From Amborella trichopoda (lineage: Eukaryota; Streptophyta; Magnoliopsida; Amborellales; Amborellaceae): a DNA stretch of 64,000 nucleotides. Both the position numbers and the translations under genes were made by a program. Location of the stretch: NCBI RefSeq assembly GCF_000471905.2, contig NW_006500355.1, forward strand, positions 125,951-189,950, in the 5' to 3' direction. Below the pieces are notes generated by a model. That model did not search any database. It saw only the letters and a program-made list of their open reading frames with translations, and was not told the origin of the DNA. This document shows, in pieces, positions 56,393-64,000 of the stretch. The stretch's first letter is position 1, and each line of letters begins with the position of its first letter.

Positions 56393-59300
56393 ATGAGCTC
56401 CTCCATAAACAATTGGTTGGGTTTCTCCCTCTCTCCTCAACAACAGCAGCAGCAGCAACAGTCTTCTGACCATTCTCAATCTCAGCAGCACCACCATTCT
56501 GGTTTTGCCTCCTCCTTCAACAACAACAATGATCTTTCAGTCTCAGGAGAAGGAGGAGACTGCTATATGGGGCTTGGTGGTGGCGATTCTCAAGCCACCA
56601 CCCTCAGCAGGCCAGACGGTCCTTTTGGGATCTTAGAAGCGCTCAACAGACCTCATCAAAACCAAGGTTTCAATCTCTTTCTCTCTCTCTCTCATCTTTG
56701 AATTTGATTTTAATCGTGTTATTTCTTCTTATTTTTCGTTTTTCGTTATGATGCTCTTTCGAATCGAGTTTTCAGTCTACTTATATTGCCCTTACAACTG
56801 TTATACTACGCTGTTTTTGATCTGCTTATATTTTCCATGTGAGTTTTAGATGATCTTCATTCCTTTCTTATTCTTCTCACAATAATGTTTTTACCCCCTC
56901 CACCACCACCCATGAAAGATAACAGGAAAAAAGGATAGCATTCCTTCAGTGTTCCTGTCTTTTTTTCTCTAAAACGTTATTCAATCATATTTTCCAGATG
57001 TTCATTTTTTGTTTGTGTCTCATCTTAGAGTGTTTTGGAATTTGTTTTTGTTGAATGGGTGGTTAGATTGGAGCGTGAAGAGCTTGAGCGTGGGCATCAT
57101 CAACTCCGACTCGAGTTGTTACGGTGGTGGTGGCGGTGGAACGACCACCAATGTTATAGCAGAACGGCAGCATCAAGATGGAGTAGGAAGACCAAAGCTT
57201 GAGGATTTCCTAGGCGGTGCCTCCCTCGGAGGAGGAGGAGGAGGGAGCACCACCCACTATACTGGTGGTGGTGAGAACAACAACAACAATAACAACATGC
57301 TATTCTCAATGGACTGCTCCTTGCAGCTTCCTTCCAATGGGAATGGGAACAACTCATCGTCGTCGTCGATGTTAGGGCTGTCGATGATAAAGACTTGGTT
57401 GAGGAACCAGCCACATTCATCTTCCACCGAGAATGATGGAGGAGGAGCAGCGGTAAGCAACACTCATCAGACACTGTCACTCTCCATGGGCACTGGTGGT
57501 GGCAGCACACATCATCAGCAGCAGCAAGGCCCCATTCAAATCCCTTTGCCTCTCCCGGCGCCTATGGCAGTGCCCGGTGAGAGTTCGTCCTCCGACAACA
57601 ATGTGAAGCAGCAGAAGCCTCCTCCTCTCGACCAGGCGGGTGCCATTGAGCCAGTGCCAAGGAAGTCTATCGATACATTTGGCCAACGAACTTCCATTTA
57701 CCGTGGTGTCACAAGGTCTCTCTATCATCACATTTTCTAACCCACCTAACGAAGGACCTCAGTCGTTACATTGCTGATTGTTCCCATTCCATATGGTTTC
57801 TTTTCTTTTCTTTCTATTTTTTCATAACAAATAAAAGTTGGAATTTTGAGATCACCTGAAACTAAAAGTTTCCCAAACTATCCATTTTCTATTTTTCCAT
57901 AACAAATAAAAGTTGGAAATTTGAGATCACCTGATGCTAAAAGTTCCCAAACTATCCATCCTCAGTTCTGTAACGTGGTTTTGATATTTCATAGACTTGA
58001 GAGCAACATATTATTGCATTTTTATCTTTCTATATCTTTGTAAAATGCACGACCTAATTGCATTTTCCTCTTCCCTTTTATTGGTGCAACTGAAATGGAA
58101 GTTTGTTTGGTGAACACAGGCATAGGTGGACTGGGAGATATGAAGCTCATTTGTGGGACAACAGTTGCAGGAGAGAAGGGCAAACCCGCAAGGGTCGACA
58201 AGGTATGACACTTTTGCCATCTCTTTCTCTCTCTTTCAAAAACTCGTGTGGTTTTCTGATATACATGCTGATGGTTCTAATTGGTTTCATGTTTGGGGAT
58301 CCTCATGATTGATGGAATTGGTGTTTCTCCTTGACAAACAGTTTACTTGGGTGAGTGGAACTCAAAAACAAAAAGCTCTCATCTCTTTAACTTGTATTTT
58401 TACAACTCTTATCTCTCTCACTCTCTCTCTATTTGGAAACAATGGATTTGGAATGAATGATGAGCAGGTGGTTATGACAAAGAAGAAAAAGCGGCAAGGG
58501 CTTATGATTTGGCAGCTCTAAAGTACTGGGGAACCACTACCACCACAAATTTCCCGGTTCGTCTCTCTCTCTAGATATTTGAATGAGACAATCCCTCTCT
58601 GTCCTTTAATCTTCTGATTACTACTTTTTTACAAAATGTTGTTTTATTAGTTTCATTATAGAAGCTTGAAGAAACTTTGTTCTACTGTGATTGATAGATA
58701 AGTAACTATGAGAAGGAGGTAGAAGAGATGAAACATATGACCAGGCAGGAGTATGTGGCATCCCTCAGGAGGTAACCAACACCAACATTTCCCAAGATAT
58801 CGAATTTGAATCATAAATTTAAGAAAAAAAAAAAAAAAAAGAAAAAAAAATTTAAATTTTTGTATGTATTTATTTATTTCTTCTCTGTTGTCCCCTCACA
58901 GAAAGAGCAGCGGTTTTTCCAGGGGAGCATCAATTTACCGTGGTGTTACAAGGTACCCCATCCTTGTAGATTTTTTGTGTTTTTTTGTTTTCTCATTAAA
59001 TTTCATTTTTTTTTATAATGTCTTTCAGTGGGTCATAGTTTCATAATTCAATAATCACACCCTTTAGGTCATGAGAATTTTTTTTTTAGCCCTCACGATT
59101 TTGCGCTGTACATTTTACTAACAAGAAGTTGCCGAAAGATAAAAGCTGAGGACTGATACAAAATGTTGAATTTTCATGCAAATACAGTGTGTAAGTGGAG
59201 CGATCATCATGTCTTCATTGCATATATTATTGGGCACGCATTTATGTTTTAAATCAGGAAATTTATAACCATATGTTTACCTAACAAATGATAAGTGTTC

Positions 59301-61847
59301 TAGTATAAAATTTTATTTCTTTTTCCAGTTGGTCACCTTTTTTTTTTTAATAGATTGTTGAACGATTGGGACCTCTACCTCTTAACATAGTTTTCTCAAT
59401 ACTTTTCTCATTTCTGCTGCATATTATAATTGGATAAACTATTTATCATTTCTAATTATCATCATATGAAATGCATAACATTTGTTTCTGCCAGCTTTTT
59501 TAAGCAATATGCATGCCATGGGCTATTATTGGCTCATGCTGCGTATGGTGTGTCCTAAGAATTTTCACTTGAAAGTGAATCGAATTAAGTAGTTTTGATT
59601 ATGATTTTTCTATTTTCTGGATAATTACAAATTAACTAGTTTTGATTATGATTTTTCTATGTTCTGGATAATTACAAATGAGTGAAATTTCCAAAAATGT
59701 ACTGTTTAAAAAAAAAGATTTACACGAGGGAAGAGTTTATATAAGGTTGCAACCTTGAAATGTAGAATCACATATGCACCTCAAAAATCTATCGGAAATG
59801 TTGTTTTAATGTTGAATAAACCATCTAGTCGATCATCTCGACATTGAAATGTATGAATATAAAAAAAAACAGTTTTTGAGTCTCGAAAATAGTGCATCTT
59901 GCAACATATTATCTAGACCGTCCATTTTCAATATTTTCATATATTTATATAGATCTACTTGATTTTAACCATTTTTGGGATTTAAAAATTTCTAATTAAG
60001 TATGAAAATAGATTTTAAGATAATACTAAGAATTGTTTATAACAAAATTACATGTTATGATAAAATTTGAAGGTGCTAGATTGTTTAAGGTTGCATCCTT
60101 ATAGAAACCGCACCCTTTAAGCAATTATCATTGGTCTGGTATACATTTAGGCTTTAGCCTATAATGGTGGAGTACTTAGAAGATAATGGTGCAGTGCATT
60201 GATTAGTCTGCTGCCAGTAAACTTTATGATGAATGGATTAATGTGGCCTCTAAAGTTTGAGATGCATATGAAGCAGATTTATTTTTCTAGCCAGGCTGGG
60301 GCACGCTGAGCAACTAGTTATGGAGCTTTAAGAGGTTTCGTGTTAACTGTGTATTTTTCCTTTTTTGCGTGCGTCATTTTTTTTCCTGCACCACTTATTT
60401 TATTTCTTCAATGGCCATCCCGTTTGCATTGCTTTTAGAGCTCCAAATTCATGGATTAGCTCACTTTTTAACATCATTATTATTTTATGGGATTTGCAGG
60501 CACCATCAGCATGGAAGATGGCAGGCAAGGATAGGGAGGGTAGCAGGGAACAAAGATCTTTACTTGGGGACCTTCAGTAAGTTAATCCAAAAGAAAAAGA
60601 AATTAATTTCGACAAAAAGAACTAACCTTTCCAAAAATAAATGCCAAAAACAAAAGGTTAATACCATCACTATTTTTAGAACTGCACCAATTGATATGCC
60701 TCTTGTATATACTACCACCACTGCTATATCCATGAAATATGCCTTAAGCCAATAGTAATCTAACTTTTGCAATTTCACAGGCACTCAAGAGGAGGCAGCG
60801 GAGGCATACGACATTGCTGCGATAAAGTTCAGGGGTTTGAATGCAGTGACAAACTTCGACATGAGCAGATACGATGTGAACAGCATTATGGAGAGCAGCA
60901 CTTTGCCCATTGGAGGAGCTGCCAAAAGATTGAAGGAGTCATCTGATCAAACCACCAACCACCCCATGCCATTGCCATTGCCATTGCCATTGGGGGAGAG
61001 CACCATGCCCATGCCCATGGCCATGCCTATGGCCATGCCATTGCCCATGAGCATGAGAAGAGCAACGGATGAAGACAACATTATCTCCATGGCTAATGCT
61101 GCTGCTTCACACATGACGACAAACGAGGGCATCGCTACTGCTGCCGGTTATGGGTGGCCCATATTAGGATTTCATCATCAGCCATTGACCACCCAACACT
61201 TTCCCTACTCCCACTCCCAAAACCCCCAGCAGAGGGGAGGTTGGTGCAAATCAGAAAGGCAGCAGCACGAGGAAAGCAACAGCAATAGCAATAGCAGTAA
61301 CATCATGCAAGAAGCCCACCAACTCCATCTTGGGGGTGGCAGCAATAATACCCACAACTTCCTCCAACAGCAAGCATCTGTGTTACACAACCTCATTAGT
61401 TTAGATTCTCCGTCGTCCTTCGATCAGACTTCCGCCTCGAATTCCATCATATACACAGGTAGCAGCGGCTATCAATTGGGTGGGCCCATTGGCACCACTA
61501 TAATACCAACCGGTGTCAATCCCCATGTTGCAGATCATCATCAAGGAAGCCTTGGAGAAGGAGAAACCAAGCAATTGGGTTTTTATGAGAATGGTTATTT
61601 GTCAGTTGCTGCCGACCCTTACTCAGCAGGGGCAAGGAATGTTTACTATCTGCAGCAGAACCAGTCAAAGGCAAACAACAATGGCAACTATGATGATGAT
61701 AGCCACCATCAGACTAATAACAACAACATCAGTAGTTGGATGATCCCAACAACTTCCCTCCAGGCTTTGGCACCCACCAGATCATCATCAAACCTTGCAG
61801 CAGTTTGCCATGCCACTCCGATTTTCTCGGTGTGGAACGACACATGA
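56393..61847 (+). CDS. BBM: BABY BOOM / AINTEGUMENTA-like (euANT) AP2 transcription factor, complete, 9 coding exons
   Basis: Exons: 56393-56666, 57067-57715, 58120-58202, 58342-58350 (9 nt), 58468-58556, 58698-58771, 58902-58952, 60500-60576, 60781-61847. Phases all agree and give 790 residues. N-terminal motifs: NNWLGFSLS (6-14), PKLEDFLG (134-141), the BBM-specific [13 protein letters not shown] (195-207), TLSLSM (227-232). The first AP2 repeat begins [20 protein letters not shown] (301), includes the YLGG junction made by the 9-nt exon, and ends near 368; the linker has [16 protein letters not shown]; the second repeat runs from [20 protein letters not shown] (about 403) to [11 protein letters not shown]. 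The C-terminus ends PIFSVWNDT, as in BBM. Low-complexity Q, N, G, S and a Met/Pro/Leu/Ala run (about 497-527) make it longer than Arabidopsis BBM (584). It is a nuclear DNA-binding regulator of embryo and root-meristem identity in the PLT/BBM clade. Confidence 0.95.
57808..57957. repeat. 75-bp tandem duplication in BBM intron 2
   Basis: The segment around aacaaataaaagttggaa starts at 57826 and again at 57901, each copy followed by gagatcacctga and ctaaaagtt. Confidence 0.9.
59728..60115 (-). mobile_element. Family A MITE in BBM intron 7
   Basis: Left end GGGAAGAGTTTATATAAGG then TTGCAACCTT; right end, inverted, GGGTGCGGTTTCTATAAGG. The core is in minus orientation (gatcatctcgacattgaaat). Flanks TTTACACGA (59719-59727) and TTTAAGCAA (60116-60124) agree at 6 of 9, so the insertion is old. 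It lies in the longest BBM intron, between the exons of the second AP2 repeat. A 47-bp tandem duplication (agttttgattatgatttttc) precedes it at 59591 and 59638. Confidence 0.85.
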
Positions 61848-62950
61848 TGATGATACACCCATGCATGCTCCCTATCAATCTTATTGTTCACTTGTTTCTC
61901 TCCAGTGAAACAGTAACAACAGCTCCTCCACACCACCCTCCCCCTCAACAGTATCAATGAACAAAAAACCAAAAGAAAAACAAAAAGGAAAAGAAACTAA
62001 GAAATAGCAAGAAAGATGTACACAGCATAGCATAGTATAGCATCGTAGCTTAGCTCCTGATTTTGATTTTTTCCTCAAGGAACTAAGGTGACAGGATACA
62101 AGGTGGTTCTGAAGTTCAGATGCTGTGGATTTTGGGAACTTCAGAGGGATACAAGATGGATACATCTCTAACAACCAGCTGGCTTTGTAAATTTCAAATT
62201 ACAAATAAACAAAACATTGGATTAACTTCCTCCCCTTTTTGTTTGTATACCTATAAATTATGATTGGTAGTTACAATGGAGAATCATAATTTCAGATTAG
62301 TCATTGTCTGCTGCATTCATTGTAGAAGAGAATCATTAACTGCTTTGTTTTTGTTATGTTTTCATTTTTGTTTTTTTTGGCCTGAAACTGGATTCTGCAG
62401 ATTCTTCATTCTTCAGGACAACATTTCTAGTTTTACCTTAAAACATCTGATTCTTCAGTAATATGTTTGTCTTTCCTTCTTTTTTCCCCCTTTTAGATTC
62501 CTAACCTGAATTCTCAATACCATACATTCTTTGAGATATACAATACTATTTTATTTTTCCTCACTAAAACATCTGCTTGATCTCCTTTTCTTTTGTAATT
62601 AAATTAATATATGATAAAAGTTAATTAAAATGAGAAATTGTGGTACAACTTCTGAGAGCAAACAAACCCACAGAGAGTTAGCATAGGGATAGGCTCACGC
62701 CTCATAATGGGATTAAAATACATAAGAAGCAAGGAGCTCTATTATCTCATCAAAGATATCCTCCACACCAAAATTTAGTAGTAGACTCAGTTTCAATGAA
62801 GGCTAACCATGTTCTCTGCAGATTTAAAAATGGTTCATTGTACAATTGACACTTCCGAATGCTTCAACCGAAGGCCACAAAATAGGCAAGCATAGCCTCG
62901 AAATTGGATCCATGGAGCTGATTTTTCATTAACAAAAACTCTTTACATTT
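61848..62950 (+). other. BBM 3' UTR and flank
   Basis: AT-rich downstream sequence. Candidate polyadenylation-type words include aataaac at about 62204. No other gene is supported up to 62950. Confidence 0.45.
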
Positions 62951-63947
62951 TCACATTTTGCAACACCTAAAAGTATATCAAGCTGCTCTTTTTTTACACT
63001 TTTTGAATGTTAACGACTTCTCATTAAAAAAAACAGAGTACAGAAGAAGAAGTAGAGACAGGGGTCATCAACTTTCAAACAAAACCAACCAACACCTGAA
63101 CATCCTAACCCTCAATTACCCTACACTACAAACAAACCAGAATCCCTACTAACCATAGTCCTCTATAGACCCCACAAGCTGATCCCTTATTCCTCCCCAC
63201 CGAGCCTTAACGTCATCCCATCGACAATAAGAACATAGGTCAGGGTTGGGGCAACATGCTGACGGCACCCAAACTTCTCATAAACCTTCTTCACATGGCA
63301 GCATCTAAAGGTGTCGGCTCAACCAGCAACTGCAAATTAGGGTATAAAAATAAAGCAAGAGAGAAGAGGACGGAATGAAGAACCATAGAGATGGAAAGTT
63401 GGGAACCAAGACAAGTCGATAGGGAAACGGATCAAGAACCTCCTCTAGGACATTGTAAGAGGCCAGAATAAAAGAGATCTTACTCCTAAAAAGGATCAGA
63501 CCTCCATGACAGGGGTCAAAATTGCCCACAGCAAGGCTTACCCTGCCTTAGGCGTTAACCTTCACTGACCTAGTACAGGGGAATTTCAGGTCAAAGAGCT
63601 AACTCATGAATCCAGAAAAACCACAATAGAGTTCCGAACCCTAGAGGAAGGGATAACTCTATTTTAGACATTAAGGGAAAAGAAGGTCACCAGGAGAGGT
63701 AGATCTCAGACGAAGGTGAGGAAGAGTGAAGGATGGAGAGAGACGAAAGAAAGGAAGAGAGGAGGAAGGGAAAGGGAGCGGGGTGAGCCACACCTCGGAT
63801 GCTCTCTCTCAGGAAAAAGAACACAAAAACTACCTCAGGGGGACAATACACAAGAGAGAGAGAGAAGGGAGGAAGGGAGAGAGAGAGTGGAGGAAGGAAA
63901 GAGTGTGACAACTACGAGTCACAGATCAGGGGACAAGGTCCCAGATT

Positions 63948-63952
<5 letters not shown>
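62950..63952. other. Unidentified sequence, possibly a minus-strand retroelement 3' end
   Basis: A T run at about 62989-62995 followed by higher-GC sequence resembles the start of a minus-strand poly-A-tailed insertion. One minus-strand stretch (about 63150-63290) reads CRWDDVKARWGGIRDQLVGS followed by a stop. I do not recognise a family. GA-rich sequence dominates from 63680. Confidence 0.3.

Positions 63953-63990
<38 letters not shown>
63953..63990. repeat. (GA)n microsatellite at the window end
   Basis: About 19 GA units, then gaagaagaag to the edge. Confidence 0.9.
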
Positions 63991-63993
<3 letters not shown>

Positions 63994-64000
63994 AGAAGAG

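Noticed and set aside
57154-57731. Minus-strand ORFs over BBM exon 2
   Set aside because: Mirror frames of the GC- and repeat-rich coding exon.

Overview
This window is nuclear DNA from a seed plant, most likely an angiosperm. The evidence is spliced genes with GT-AG introns, a BABY BOOM-type AP2 transcription factor, a plant ABCE ATPase, plant-type Copia, L1 and RTE retroelements, and many Mutator-like and hAT MITEs. Species cannot be fixed from the sequence. The long TE-filled introns and the mixture of old LINEs would suit a magnoliid or early-diverging eudicot genome, but that is inference.

Two complete protein-coding genes are present, both on the + strand. (1) An ABCE1/RLI2-type ribosome-recycling ATPase has 11 coding exons between 24039 and 39009 and encodes 606 residues with no internal stop. 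Its first visible intron is 6.8 kb and holds a MITE, two opposed L1-type LINE remnants, a second MITE inside one LINE, and an assembly gap. Intron 5 holds an AT-rich block and a 1.39-kb long-terminal-inverted-repeat element. (2) A BABY BOOM/AINTEGUMENTA-like double-AP2 factor has 9 coding exons between 56393 and 61847, including a 9-nt microexon, and encodes 790 residues. A third locus, on the minus strand, is a clean first coding exon of a THA8-like short PPR protein (12553-12960); its remaining exons were not found.

Region by region: 1-2.5 kb holds a minus-strand LTR retroelement start (gag, tRNA-Met primer site, duplicated LTR-like segment with a hAT MITE inside) and the 3' end of a Copia element. 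2.5-4.2 kb holds captured fragments of two unrelated genes, alpha-tubulin exon 1 and gibberellin 2-oxidase exon 2, less than 200 bp apart. 4.5-12 kb is repeats: an LTR remnant, an RTE LINE, a hAT MITE, a 1.2-kb AT-rich block and a decayed hAT transposase. 12.5-13 kb is the PPR exon. 13-24 kb is intergenic with MITEs, a Harbinger-like 1.6-kb element and a second LTR remnant. 24-39 kb is ABCE. 39-56 kb is intergenic with a decayed Copia element, nested MITEs and an RTE LINE broken by MITEs. 56-62 kb is BBM. 62-64 kb is intergenic and unidentified.

The two complete genes have unrelated roles (translation recycling and developmental transcription), and nothing suggests they work together. The most informative signals beyond the genes are several DNA elements with intact or near-intact target-site duplications, which define at least four MITE families here, and the juxtaposed tubulin/GA2-oxidase fragments, which look like gene-fragment capture. 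I saw no tRNA, rRNA or CRISPR features.
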